From NCBI RefSeq assembly GCF_001579805.1, contig NZ_CP014546.1, forward strand, positions 6,138,001 through 6,202,000: a stretch of 64,000 bases of DNA, in the 5' to 3' direction. Source of the DNA: Pseudomonas azotoformans (lineage in GTDB: Bacteria; Pseudomonadota; Gammaproteobacteria; Pseudomonadales; Pseudomonadaceae). Below, one piece after another: positions 53,373-62,882 of the stretch. Below the pieces are notes generated by a model, which did no database searches, was not told the DNA's origin, and was given only the letters and a program-made list of their open reading frames with translations. Each line of letters starts with the position of its first letter. Within the stretch, counting starts at the first letter, position 1. Position numbers and translations under genes: made by a program.

Positions 53373-54539
53373 TTATGCCGCTTGCGCGTGCTGTGCTTGA
53401 CGGACCACCGCGGCCAGGCGCTTGAGACCTTCGTCGAGGCGGGCCGGGTCGATATGGCTGAAATTGAGGCGCAACGAACCGTGATGGTGGTCCGGCTCGG
53501 AAAAGAACGGTTCACCGGGCATGAACGCGACGTTCTGTTCCAGCGCTTGCGCCAACAAGGTGCGGGTGTCGAGTGGCTGTTTCAAGGTCAGCCAGAAGAA
53601 TAATCCACCTTGGGGCACTTGCCAGTCGGCCAGATCGGCGAAATGACACTGTAGCGCCGCCTGGAATGCATCGCGGCGCTGGCGGTAAAAACTGCGCAGT
53701 TCCACCAGGTGCTGCTGGTATTTTTCGCTGCCGATCCACTGCATCGCCTGCCATTGGCCGACGCGGTTAGTGTGCAGGTCAGCCGATTGCTTGAGCTTGA
53801 GCAGGTGCGGGAACAGGTCCGGGCTGGCGATCAGGTAGCCGACGCGCAGGCCGGGCAACAGGGTCTTGGACACGGTGCCGGTGTAGATCCAGCTGGCCTT
53901 CTTCAGGCGCCCGGCGATGGGTTTGGCACTGCCGCCGTCGAAGGTCAGTTCGCGGTAGGGCTCGTCTTCGATCAGGGTCACGCCGAACTCATCGAGCAAC
54001 GCGGCGACGGCTTCGCGCTTGGCTTCGCTGTAGCGCACGGCCGACGGGTTCTGGAAGGTCGGGATCAGGTAGATGAACGCCGGGCGATGGCGTTCGAGGC
54101 TGGCACGCAACGCGCTCAGGTTCGGGCCGTCGGCCTCCAGTTGCACGGTGAGGCAATCGGCGCCGAACAGTTGGAAGATCTGCAACGCAGCCAGGTAGGT
54201 CGGGCCTTCCAGCAGGATCTGCGTGCCTTTGTCGATGTACAGCTTGGCCGCCAGGTCCAGGGTTTGCTGGGAGCCGCTGACCACCAGCACCTGGCTGGCC
54301 TGGCACGGCACACCGAGTGCGCGGGCTTCGGCGGCGAGCTGTTCACGCAACTGCGGCTCGCCTTCGCTCATGCCGTATTGGCCGATATTGAGGGGCATGT
54401 CGTCCCAGTTCAGCGCGGGCAGCATGGCTTCGGCCGGCAGGCCACCGGCGAACGACATCACTTCCGGGCGCTGGGCTGCCGCGAGGATTTCACGGATCAA
54501 GGAGCTTTTGAGGCGCGTAACACGTTCAGAGAAGGCCAT
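53373..54539 (-). CDS. PLP-dependent aminotransferase, class I/II (388 aa)
   Basis: Fold type I aminotransferase of the 2-aminoadipate/LysN-like group without a MocR HTH domain. The PLP lysine is in YTGTVSKTLLPGLRVGYL; ligand residues appear in SGSQQTLDLAAK and LIPTFQNPSAVRY. The C-terminal arginine loop is HHGSLRLNFSH. The substrate is likely an aromatic or dicarboxylic amino acid. It is followed by a GST and divergent from a MarR gene, its probable regulator. Confidence 0.92.
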   Translation of the reverse strand: MAFSERVTRLKSSLIREILAAAQRPEVMSFAGGLPAEAMLPALNWDDMPLNIGQYGMSEGEPQLREQLAAEARALGVPCQASQVLVVSGSQQTLDLAAKLYIDKGTQILLEGPTYLAALQIFQLFGADCLTVQLEADGPNLSALRASLERHRPAFIYLIPTFQNPSAVRYSEAKREAVAALLDEFGVTLIEDEPYRELTFDGGSAKPIAGRLKKASWIYTGTVSKTLLPGLRVGYLIASPDLFPHLLKLKQSADLHTNRVGQWQAMQWIGSEKYQQHLVELRSFYRQRRDAFQAALQCHFADLADWQVPQGGLFFWLTLKQPLDTRTLLAQALEQNVAFMPGEPFFSEPDHHHGSLRLNFSHIDPARLDEGLKRLAAVVRQAQHAQAA

Positions 54540-54620
54540 AAGGTCACCGGTAGCAAAGCCTGTGGGAAATACGTCAAACTGGTTGACCGAAATTACGACG
54601 ACTCACACGGATACGTCAAT

Positions 54621-55052
54621 ATGCTTGACCTTAAAAAACCCACCGCCCAGCAAACCGCCATGGAAGCGTTCTTCTTCGGCTACCAGGCGTTTACCGCCAA
54701 GGCCGATGAGATGCTTGAGCGCCGCGGCCTGAGCCGGGTGCATCAGCGCATCGTGTTTTTTATCGCGCGCTACCCGACCTTGAGCGTGAAGGAACTGCTG
54801 GAATTGCTCGGTGTGAGCAAGCAGGCGCTGAACATCCCATTGCGGCAACTGCAGGAAATGCACCTGGTGAACAGCGTTGCGTCCGAGACCGACAAGCGCA
54901 AACGCCTGCTCGAATTGACTGAGGAAGGCCTGCGTTTCGAACAGTCGTTGCGCCGTGAACAGGTAAAACTGTTGCAACGTGCGTTCAGCGAGGCGGGCGA
55001 AGAAGCGGTGGCAGGATGGCTGGCGGTCAATCAGGCATTGAGCGCGAACTAG
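54621..55052 (+). CDS. MarR-family transcriptional regulator (143 aa)
   Basis: Winged-helix protein with helices LSRVHQRIVFFIARYPTLSV, KELLELLGVSKQALNIPLRQ and the wing ETDKRKRLLELTEEG. ATG 54621 is chosen; the upstream frame is antisense to the aminotransferase. It lies 81 bp from the divergent aminotransferase-GST operon and is its most likely regulator. Ligand unknown. Confidence 0.92.
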   Translation: MLDLKKPTAQQTAMEAFFFGYQAFTAKADEMLERRGLSRVHQRIVFFIARYPTLSVKELLELLGVSKQALNIPLRQLQEMHLVNSVASETDKRKRLLELTEEGLRFEQSLRREQVKLLQRAFSEAGEEAVAGWLAVNQALSAN

Positions 55053-55089
55053 CCCTTCGCACCGCTATTCGAAAACATTATTTGCTTTA

Positions 55090-55101
55090 TTTGTATACAA
55101 A
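55090..55101. promoter_or_regulatory. Palindrome TTTGTATACAAA upstream of NCS2 permease
   Basis: A perfect 12-bp palindrome lies 128 bp before the permease start codon. Its TTGTATACAA core recurs at 63178-63187 before puuE, and with one change at 62983-62992 on the uraH side. It looks like a GntR-type dimer site. The rest of this leader shows no purine-riboswitch consensus. Confidence 0.6.
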
Positions 55102-55229
55102 AGCATAATTCGCCTCGTGCGAGTTCCTGACCTATTGGTCAACAAAACCCGCCAGTACCTCAAAGCGCTGTTGCCCACATCCGTGACCGGCGCTGGAAAT
55201 AACAATAAAACTCTTGAGGAGTACTCGCT

Positions 55230-56576
55230 GTGGATAGCCGCAAATCCGAAGCCCCTACGCTGGACATCGCCCCGCCTAATAACAGTTGGCTAGAACGCCT
55301 GTTCAAGCTCAGCTTGCATGGCACCACAGTGAAGACCGAGCTGATCGCCGGCCTCACCACCTTCATCACCATGGCCTACATCATCTTCGTCAACCCCAAC
55401 ATCATGGCAGACGCTGGCATCGACCATGGCGCGGCATTTGTCGCCACCTGCATCGCCGCCGCGCTGGGTTGCCTGCTGATGGGGCTGTACGCCAACTGGC
55501 CAGTGGGCCTGGCGCCGGGCATGGGCTTGAACGCGTTTTTCACCTACACCGTGGTCGGCACCATGGGCTACACCTGGGAAACCGCGCTGGGTGCGGTGTT
55601 TATCTCTGGCGTGCTGTTCATGGGCCTGACCCTTTCCCGCGTGCGCGAATGGTTGCTCAACAGCATCCCCGTGAGCCTGCGTCATGCCATGGGCGCGGGC
55701 GTGGGTTTATTCCTCGGGGTGATCGGCCTGAAAACCGCCGGGATCATCGTCGAGAGCCCAGCCACGTTGATCAAGCTCGGTTCGCTGCATGAGCCCGCGC
55801 CACTGCTGGCGGCAGTGTGTTTCCTGCTGATCGCCATCCTCAGCTACCACCGCGTGTTCGGCGCGATCCTGATCAGCATCATCGCCGTCACCTTGGCTGG
55901 CTGGGGCCTGGACCTGGTGCATTACAACGGCATGGTGTCTACACCGCCGAGTCTGGCACCGACCTGGATGGCCATGGATATCAAAGGTGTATTCAATGTC
56001 AGCATGATTAGTGTTGTATTTGCATTTCTTTTTGTACACATGTTCGACACCGCAGGTACACTGATGGGCGTCGCGCAACGGGCCGGGCTGGTCAATGCCG
56101 ATGGCAAGATCGACAACCTGTCCCGCGCATTGAAGGCCGACAGTGCCTCCAGTGTGTTTGGTGCGATGGTCGGTGTGCCACCGGTGACGAGTTATGTGGA
56201 AAGTGCGGCTGGCGTGGCCGCTGGCGGGCGCACCGGGCTCACTGCCGTGACCGTGGGCGTGCTGTTTGTGGCGGCGATGTTTTTTGCGCCGCTGGCAGGG
56301 ATGATTCCGGCGTATGCCACTGCGGGCGCGCTGATTTATGTCGCGATGCTGATGATGGCAAGCATGGCCCATATCAATTGGGATGAAGCCACCGACAGCA
56401 TTCCGGCGATCGTCACCGCGATCATGATGCCGCTGACCTTCTCGGTTGCCGACGGTATCGCCCTGGGCTTTATCACTTACGTGGCGCTCAAGGCCGGCAC
56501 CGGCAAGTACCGCGAGATTTCCGTCAGCCTGTGGGTGCTGTGCGCGATCTTTATCGCCAAATTCATATTTCTATAA
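55230..56576 (+). CDS. NCS2-family purine permease (AzgA/GhxP-like; 448 aa)
   Basis: About fourteen hydrophobic segments typical of nucleobase:cation symporter 2, AzgA-like subgroup (ITMAYIIFVNPNIMADAGID, GLAPGMGLNAFFTY, and VPPVTSYVESAAGVAAGGRT near the substrate site). The likely substrate is hypoxanthine/guanine or adenine; sequence alone does not settle it. The start is GTG 55230 with GAGGAG upstream. It is followed after 11 bp by a LysE exporter gene. Confidence 0.92.
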   Translation: MDSRKSEAPTLDIAPPNNSWLERLFKLSLHGTTVKTELIAGLTTFITMAYIIFVNPNIMADAGIDHGAAFVATCIAAALGCLLMGLYANWPVGLAPGMGLNAFFTYTVVGTMGYTWETALGAVFISGVLFMGLTLSRVREWLLNSIPVSLRHAMGAGVGLFLGVIGLKTAGIIVESPATLIKLGSLHEPAPLLAAVCFLLIAILSYHRVFGAILISIIAVTLAGWGLDLVHYNGMVSTPPSLAPTWMAMDIKGVFNVSMISVVFAFLFVHMFDTAGTLMGVAQRAGLVNADGKIDNLSRALKADSASSVFGAMVGVPPVTSYVESAAGVAAGGRTGLTAVTVGVLFVAAMFFAPLAGMIPAYATAGALIYVAMLMMASMAHINWDEATDSIPAIVTAIMMPLTFSVADGIALGFITYVALKAGTGKYREISVSLWVLCAIFIAKFIFL

Positions 56577-56587
56577 AGGAGTAACGG

Positions 56588-57229
56588 ATGAACCTGGAAA
56601 CCTGGCTACTGTTCAGCGGCGCGGCATTGGTGGTGATCCTGATCCCGGGACCCCTGTCATTGCTGATGATCAGCAACAGTCTCAACTACGGCCTGCGCCG
56701 CTCGTATCCAGCGTTTCTTGGTGGGGTGTTTGCCTCGATCTGCCTGTTGAGCGCCTCGGCCCTGGGCCTGGGCGCGCTGCTGCTGGCGTCAGAGCAATTG
56801 TTCAGCGCCTTGAAGATCGTCGGTGCGGTGTACCTGTTCTACCTCGCGTGGCAGAGCTGGCAGCAATCACGGCAACCGGCCAAGGCGGCAGAGGTGCCCT
56901 ACAGCGCACCGGTGCCACGCTTTCGTGCGCTGTTTGGCCGAGCCTTTGTACTGGGCGCCAGCAACCCCAAGGACATCCTGTTTTTTGCCGCGTTCCTGCC
57001 GCAATTCCTCAACAGTGACCAGGCCTTTTTGCCGCAGTTGCTGATCATGATCGCCACCTGGACCGCACTCGACCTGCTGTGCAAATTGTTCTACGGCCTG
57101 AGTGCCCATGGTGCGGCGCGTTACCTGCGCAGTGGCAAGGGCCAGGGTTGGTTCAACCGCGTCAGTGCCGCCCTTTTCGCAGGGGCAGGCATGATGGCGC
57201 TGCTCAAGGCCAGGTCGGGCTCACTTTGA
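56588..57229 (+). CDS. LysE-family exporter (213 aa)
   Basis: Six hydrophobic helices and the family's N-terminal motif (VVILIPGPLSLLMISNSLNYG), with GASNPKDILFFAAFLPQF later. Such proteins export amino acids or small metabolites. ATG 56588 follows AAAGGAG. Its last 26 bp overlap the 3' end of the convergent giant toxin-like gene. Operon partner of the NCS2 permease. Confidence 0.92.
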   Translation: MNLETWLLFSGAALVVILIPGPLSLLMISNSLNYGLRRSYPAFLGGVFASICLLSASALGLGALLLASEQLFSALKIVGAVYLFYLAWQSWQQSRQPAKAAEVPYSAPVPRFRALFGRAFVLGASNPKDILFFAAFLPQFLNSDQAFLPQLLIMIATWTALDLLCKLFYGLSAHGAARYLRSGKGQGWFNRVSAALFAGAGMMALLKARSGSL

Positions 57230-60200
57230 CAAAATAGACACTGGGTTCGACGTTGCGCTCGCGAGCCCATTGAATGCCCGCCATGATGCGCTCCAGACGC
57301 CCCTCTCGCATGGCGCGCTTGACGCCCGTGAACAGGGGCTTTTGCAGGTTTCTCTCGATAGCGACATTCACCCAGCTATCAACCAGCCGAGTGTCGATGG
57401 CGAACGACGGCCTATCAAACCAATGGAGTGCGACGTAGTACATTTTATTGGAGGGTGATTCGGGGTGAACGGCGATCAATTCATAGGTAAAGGTTTTACC
57501 CCGCGTCATTGGCACTTCATGAACAATGAAGCCTTGCCCTTCCAACACTTCTCTGACTGCTGCGCGCTGCACCGTGTCTCTCACATCCGTAACCGCTGCG
57601 TTGCCGATATTGGACCGCAACGAGCGGTCCAATTTCGGCGCCTTGAAGTCGACGCGGGTAAAGCCCTCTGTCGTACCGTCGTAACCGATATACAGGGCTC
57701 TGCCCTTCCTGTGGAGGGACGTTAGCATTTTCAGCAAGTCATCCGTTTGCCCCACCCCCTTGAGCGTGCGGGTCAACCAATTGTCCAGCGTTGCCCGTAT
57801 GGTGAGCAGATGAGTGGCCGTTGGGTAGCGCGATGAGTTTGCCAGTTGAACCAGCCTGGCGACGACTGCCGCTCGGCTGGCAGTCGTCATGGTGGGGAAA
57901 GCTGTTTTTACATACTGCTCCAACGGTTTTTCGAACAGCGGCGTATGCAGTTGCCACTCCCCCGTCAGCGTGCGTGATACCGGGATGGGCTGCTCCCTAC
58001 GTGCGGTGGTTGTCCAACGTTCAATCTCCAAAAGAGCGGGTAAATCCATCGATTTATCCCTGGTGATAAACGCGATGCCGCTGTGCGGTGCGTTGTCACC
58101 TTGCGCAAGCAACCTGTAATACCCGATGCCCGATGCCGTTACAGTGTCGTAGGTTGTACCCACTAAGATGACATTGTAGGAAGCCCCTGGGGGAGCCACC
58201 TGCACTTTGAATACCCCTTCATCCGAAAACGTCGATAAACGCTCCGTGGAAACGTCAGCTCTCCATTCAAACCAATAGTTAGCCGGTGCAGAGGACCTGC
58301 GAATGCTGCTTTCGGTGCCCGCACGTATTGTGGGTGGCTGCCATTCCCGAAGCACTGGCACCGGTTCGCGCCAAGGGTTGAGCGCGCCCGAACTGGGCCC
58401 CGGTTGAGGTGCATCGGCGCCCAGCGACCATTCGCGGTCTTCCCGGATGTAGAGCAGCAGTTCTCCCTCGGCCTCGCCACCCGGGCTCTTTACTCGCAAC
58501 GCCGACTCATCGCCACGTCGATACACGGGATAGCGGTGCTCGCCGTCAACCAAAAACAGCTCGCCGTTTTTTACATACACGCCCTTCTCTCCCAGCCCTT
58601 GCAGCGGTAAGGCGCCTTCGGTGGAAAGGGGCTTGCTGAGGCGCTCCAACACCTTGACCGGGCGCGGCGCCGGCGGCAGTGACAAGTGGCTGCCCCGTCG
58701 ATGCAGCTGGTTCAACCCACTGCGCACGCCTGCGGTCTTGGACGTTTTGGGCCCCGGTACGAATAAGCTCAGCAGGTCGATAAACACCATCAACGTCAGG
58801 AACGCCACATCCACCGCGTCCTCGGGGCGCCGGCTGTGGTGGTAGCGCTTGGCGGCCAGAAACAGTTCATACAGCCCGATCACCGTGCCAAGCAGTGGCA
58901 CAAAAGACAGAATGCCACGCAACGAGGCGTTCCATTGATCGCCAAGGCGCTGTTCACGGTAACGCGCCAGCGTCGCACTGGACGTGGCGCGGGCATGGGC
59001 GCGTTGTTGGATTTCGAGCATGTGGGCGTGGGCGAGCAGTGCCTGGATATCGCTGTGTGCGGCTGGAACGAAATCCAGCCATGCCGTGGGGGCAGCGTCG
59101 ATTTGCTCCTGGATATGAGCCTCGATGGCCTGCACGTCGGCAACGGGCAGCGTGTGTTTGATCTTGAATTCGCGGAAAAGCCGGCCAATCGCCTCGACTG
59201 CCGCGAGTACGCTGTCGTGAGCCTCAGGCGTGGGCAGAAACCTGGTCAAGTGCCTTGAAGGCATGGGCAAGGCCCCGCGCCCCGGATAACTGGCAAGCGC
59301 CTCATGCTCCCAGCCGGGCGCCACCCTCCTTGCCAGGTCTTTGATACCACCAGGCATGGCATTCAATTGATGCAATGCCGTCCTCGCCCGCTCCCACGTG
59401 CTGAATTCGGCCAGCACCGGAAAAACCGTCGCAGCCGGCCAATACACCAGACACAGCAGGTTGAGCTGATCGATGATCACCAGCACACCGGCGATATGCC
59501 GATCATGTTCCATCGTGTAGCCGCGCAGGCGCACAAAGGACAGGCTGATCTGGTGGCCGTTTTTGTCTAGGTCGGCAGGTAAACGTGCCGACAATCCCGT
59601 GTTGAACAGGCTTTGGCCTGCCGACGAGAGGCCTCGCCGCGCGGTCGAATACACCTGCATATAAGCCAGGTGCTGCGTAGCGCGGTCAATCAACGGCCGG
59701 AAAAGCCCGGTGGGCGCCGGACTGAATGCGCGCTGGATCAATGCGTCGTAGTGGCCACCAATGTCCAGTGCCGACAATGTCTTGATCAAATAGCGCGGAT
59801 TCAATCGTTCTTTCCACTCAGGCTGCAGGTAGCGGGCCCGGTTCAAACGCCATTCCGTCCAGGGCGCCAGGGCATCGAGATTATGCAGGGCCAGTTCCAT
59901 CAGACTAAAGGTGGTGTGTTCAGAGCTGACGATCTTTTTGACGTGACGATCACCCACCACGCATTGACTGGAAAACCAGCCGCAGTATTGAGCGCCGACA
60001 TCGTCGGGCATATCCAGCAGAGGCTTATCCACATCCAGTTCCGAGAAACCATCCTGTTTGAGTTGGGCCATCAATAACCCGCGAGCAAACGCATGCAACG
60101 GCGGCAGGATTTGCCAAAGGCGGCTTTCCAGCGCCAGCGCGCTGGATACATAGCGGCGCTGCAAGCGCTTATAGGGTTTACGCTGGTCCGCCGTGGCGGT

Positions 60201-62381
60201 GGCAAGCCACGCCGGTTGGCTTTCCCCCTGCTCGGCGGCGAACCGCATGAACGCCACATTGGCCAGGGCCAGCGTGCGGCTCTGATTGATCGGTACGCTC
60301 AAATGCTCGCGTAGCTCTTGTGCCAAGAGCTGTCGCCCGAGGGCCACGTCACTCACCTCACTGAACAACCGGCCAGGCTCATCCAGGCGTTTGTGCAGCC
60401 GGGCATGGTGTTCGACCTGTGCCTTGAAATCCTCATACAGCACATCGTGGTCCACAGCGCTGTAGCCCACGTGCACCGACTTGGCCAGGCTAAAGCGTGC
60501 GGCAGAACGTACATCTCGTCCGATGTAACGCCACAACACCGAACCGTCACGGCTACCGAAGCTGGCGCGCAGCCCTTGGGACAAACGCTCCAGATGCTCG
60601 AATACCGCCAGCCCGCCGAACTCGCCGCCCACCACCAGCATGACCGGCTGGCGCAGGTTGGGCTCGGCCAGGGCACGGACAGTGGTGACCACAAACACGC
60701 TCATCAGGCGGTAGGCATTGTCTGGATGATTGCCCACTGATACCTGCAACACCCGCGTGTCACTGTTGCCGCGCTGCGTCGCCAAGGGTGTGTTGAGCAC
60801 CTCCAGCAACCGATCCAGATGCGTCTGCTTGATCAATCCCAATTGGTGTTCAAGTTGCGCCGCCTGACGCAATGCCCGCCGCTGGGCGTTCAGGATCAGT
60901 AATGCGCGCTTATGGGTACCGCTGGGGCGCTCAAGCCAGAAGCTCACGTTGAATAACTTCACGTCTTCGCACTGGAGCCATTGGTTCACGATCTCAGCCT
61001 GGGCCTGGTGGTCTTTTTCAAGGGCCAGGATGGCTTGGTAGGCCTCGCTGGGCTGGCGCAGATCATTGTTTACCCACAGCGCCAGCACCGCGCTTGCATA
61101 ACGGCGCAGCTCTCGATCACACGCCTTGAGCGGCAGGTCAGAGGACTGGCTCCCCAATACAATCTCGTGCTGACGGCGCTGGCGGTCCCACTCCAGCAAG
61201 GCATCCAGACTCTTTCCGAACGGCAGGCCACGGCTCATGCGCTTGCGGCCCTTTTCGATAAACCCCAGCAACCGTGAGGCCCTGCGGCTCGGCAGCGGGG
61301 TTCCCGGCGCTGACGGCGCGGTGTAATCGAGCGACAACACCGCCCCCCATTCATTGTTCCATTGCTCGTCGAGCAAGGCTTGCGCACTGTGCGCCAGGGC
61401 GTCCCCCTGCACCATCACACCCGGCTGCAGCGGGATGTTCGCCTGACGCTTGAGCGGCAGGTAGTGCCAGGACTCACTCAGCAACGACCTCTGCACCCGT
61501 TCAGGCAAGTCCTGCTGTGCCTGACGCCAGGAACGGAACTCATGAAACGCACACAGCAACCCCGGCAGGTAAATAACCTGGGGCCCGTCCGCCGCCCCCG
61601 TTCGGTAAATGTGCAACGCTCCGGGAATCGCCAGCGCACCGACGCTGGCATGGGGCCAGGCCAGCGTCCCCACTTGCACCGTGGCCCAGGCGCCGCCCGC
61701 ACGCTGCCGCGCTTCGGCGCTGGGCGCGTCCACCAGTTGCTTGACCATCGCGTAGCCAACTGTGGAGAGTTGAAACACCTGGTGGGCGAGAAAAGCCTGG
61801 TCGGCAAACGCGGTCTTGCGCAATTCAGCCCAGCGCTCCCCACGTGAGCGCCAGGAGCCAGGGGCAAGATGCTCCCAGTAACCTTTCATGGCGGCGTTGG
61901 TCCTGGCTGGCAGATTGAGCTTGCTGACACGGGACAGCGCCTCCCAGGCATTGAAGGGCAATGCGCGCTCGGGATCACCGGCAAGGCTCAGCGCCGTGAA
62001 GTGATGGAGGTTGATCGGCACACCAGGGTCACGAAACAGTGCCAGGGTTCGATCCATCAGGTTGTCGACCTGGCGCGCGGGCTGCGGCGGTAGCGGCTCG
62101 CGAAACAGCAGGGTGTCCGGGTCCAGGGCAAACGCTTCGCGCAAGGCGTGGCGGATCACCGAGAGAATGCGCGGCGCCCGCCCTGCCAGCTCACCCAACT
62201 GTTTTGTGGTGTGCAGATAGCGCGCCTGGGTGGCATGCCACTGATTGATCGAGCGACTGGGCTGGGCCGCGCTGTCCAGGCGCCGCGTCAACCGCGTGCG
62301 AATCGCCGTCAGGCGTTCGTCCTGGGTAATGTCAGGGTCGTCGAAATCAAAGGGCGCAGGATCGGGTGTTTCGGTGCTCAT
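57204..62381 (-). CDS. Giant dermonecrotic-toxin-like (DUF6543-type) protein, novel C-terminus (1725 aa)
   Basis: A single uninterrupted frame of 5.2 kb. The long N-terminal region (about 30-1100) resembles in style the first giant protein of this window: many amphipathic helices and WEHLAPGSW, HYLPLKRQAN and RALLILNAQRR segments. Two adjacent hydrophobic stretches at about 1150-1215 (ILSFVPLLGTVIGLYELFLA and VAFLTLMVFIDLLSLFVPG) form a likely membrane-inserting hairpin. The last roughly 450 residues (after LQGLGEKGVYVKNGELFLVD) contain no LRR or NEL and no motif I recognise. They may be the effector domain. No signal peptide, secretion partner or immunity gene is adjacent. The ribosome-binding site is weak. 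It sits between the purine permease operon and uraH, and its function is unknown. Confidence 0.82.
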   Translation of the reverse strand: MSTETPDPAPFDFDDPDITQDERLTAIRTRLTRRLDSAAQPSRSINQWHATQARYLHTTKQLGELAGRAPRILSVIRHALREAFALDPDTLLFREPLPPQPARQVDNLMDRTLALFRDPGVPINLHHFTALSLAGDPERALPFNAWEALSRVSKLNLPARTNAAMKGYWEHLAPGSWRSRGERWAELRKTAFADQAFLAHQVFQLSTVGYAMVKQLVDAPSAEARQRAGGAWATVQVGTLAWPHASVGALAIPGALHIYRTGAADGPQVIYLPGLLCAFHEFRSWRQAQQDLPERVQRSLLSESWHYLPLKRQANIPLQPGVMVQGDALAHSAQALLDEQWNNEWGAVLSLDYTAPSAPGTPLPSRRASRLLGFIEKGRKRMSRGLPFGKSLDALLEWDRQRRQHEIVLGSQSSDLPLKACDRELRRYASAVLALWVNNDLRQPSEAYQAILALEKDHQAQAEIVNQWLQCEDVKLFNVSFWLERPSGTHKRALLILNAQRRALRQAAQLEHQLGLIKQTHLDRLLEVLNTPLATQRGNSDTRVLQVSVGNHPDNAYRLMSVFVVTTVRALAEPNLRQPVMLVVGGEFGGLAVFEHLERLSQGLRASFGSRDGSVLWRYIGRDVRSAARFSLAKSVHVGYSAVDHDVLYEDFKAQVEHHARLHKRLDEPGRLFSEVSDVALGRQLLAQELREHLSVPINQSRTLALANVAFMRFAAEQGESQPAWLATATADQRKPYKRLQRRYVSSALALESRLWQILPPLHAFARGLLMAQLKQDGFSELDVDKPLLDMPDDVGAQYCGWFSSQCVVGDRHVKKIVSSEHTTFSLMELALHNLDALAPWTEWRLNRARYLQPEWKERLNPRYLIKTLSALDIGGHYDALIQRAFSPAPTGLFRPLIDRATQHLAYMQVYSTARRGLSSAGQSLFNTGLSARLPADLDKNGHQISLSFVRLRGYTMEHDRHIAGVLVIIDQLNLLCLVYWPAATVFPVLAEFSTWERARTALHQLNAMPGGIKDLARRVAPGWEHEALASYPGRGALPMPSRHLTRFLPTPEAHDSVLAAVEAIGRLFREFKIKHTLPVADVQAIEAHIQEQIDAAPTAWLDFVPAAHSDIQALLAHAHMLEIQQRAHARATSSATLARYREQRLGDQWNASLRGILSFVPLLGTVIGLYELFLAAKRYHHSRRPEDAVDVAFLTLMVFIDLLSLFVPGPKTSKTAGVRSGLNQLHRRGSHLSLPPAPRPVKVLERLSKPLSTEGALPLQGLGEKGVYVKNGELFLVDGEHRYPVYRRGDESALRVKSPGGEAEGELLLYIREDREWSLGADAPQPGPSSGALNPWREPVPVLREWQPPTIRAGTESSIRRSSAPANYWFEWRADVSTERLSTFSDEGVFKVQVAPPGASYNVILVGTTYDTVTASGIGYYRLLAQGDNAPHSGIAFITRDKSMDLPALLEIERWTTTARREQPIPVSRTLTGEWQLHTPLFEKPLEQYVKTAFPTMTTASRAAVVARLVQLANSSRYPTATHLLTIRATLDNWLTRTLKGVGQTDDLLKMLTSLHRKGRALYIGYDGTTEGFTRVDFKAPKLDRSLRSNIGNAAVTDVRDTVQRAAVREVLEGQGFIVHEVPMTRGKTFTYELIAVHPESPSNKMYYVALHWFDRPSFAIDTRLVDSWVNVAIERNLQKPLFTGVKRAMREGRLERIMAGIQWARERNVEPSVYFVKVSPTWP

Positions 62382-62459
62382 GGCGGCATCTTCACGGCTG
62401 AAAAAAAACCGAGCCTAGGTAATCACCGTTTTGTCGGTGCGTTACATAAGTGCCAGACG

Positions 62460-62485
62460 AAAAAAAGCCCGCAGTGTGGGCGGGC
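62460..62485 (-). terminator. Terminator after uraH
   Basis: On the minus strand GCCCGC/GCGGGC arms with a loop of 7 bases or less are followed by a T-run, 43 bp after the uraH stop. It insulates the giant toxin-like gene from uraH read-through, so the toxin gene needs its own promoter in the remaining 75 bp (62382-62459). Confidence 0.82.
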
Positions 62486-62528
62486 GAAAAACCAACGAAG
62501 AGCTTTGGGGGTGTGAAGCGAGGTGACG

Positions 62529-62882
62529 CTAGCTACCGCGATAGGTGGAGTAGCTGTAGGGCGAAATAAGGAGCGGGACGTGGTAGTGATCCTGTTCGGC
62601 GCTGATGCCGAAGCGCAGAACCACTACATCCAGGAAGGCCGGTTCGGGCAGCTGCACACCACGGGCGCGGTAGTAGTCACCGGCGCTGAATTGCAGTTGG
62701 TACACGCCGCTGCGGTAATCATCGTCTTGCAACAAGGGCGCGTCGCAGCGGCCGTCGCTGTTGGTCAGCGTGGTGGCGACCAGTTCCAGCTGCGCGCCTT
62801 CAACGCGATACAGCTCAACCTTGATCGCGCTGCCGGGGCAGCCATGTGCGGCATCCAAAACGTGTGTGGTCAAACGTCCCAT
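62529..62882 (-). CDS. uraH: 5-hydroxyisourate hydrolase (117 aa)
   Basis: Transthyretin-related hydrolase of uric acid breakdown, converting 5-hydroxyisourate to OHCU. The family hallmarks are the start GRLTTHVLDAAHGCPGSAI and the C-terminal tetrapeptide YRGS that distinguishes the enzyme from transthyretin. FHVPLLISPYSYST-like end (YHVPLLISPYSYS) fits. It is monocistronic, divergent from puuE, and shares with it a region carrying two palindromic sites. Confidence 0.96.
   Translation of the reverse strand: MGRLTTHVLDAAHGCPGSAIKVELYRVEGAQLELVATTLTNSDGRCDAPLLQDDDYRSGVYQLQFSAGDYYRARGVQLPEPAFLDVVVLRFGISAEQDHYHVPLLISPYSYSTYRGS

Noticed and set aside
55053..55229. Purine riboswitch in the NCS2 permease leader
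   Set aside because: No purine-aptamer consensus or suitable three-way junction was found; only the palindrome and ribosome-binding site are visible.
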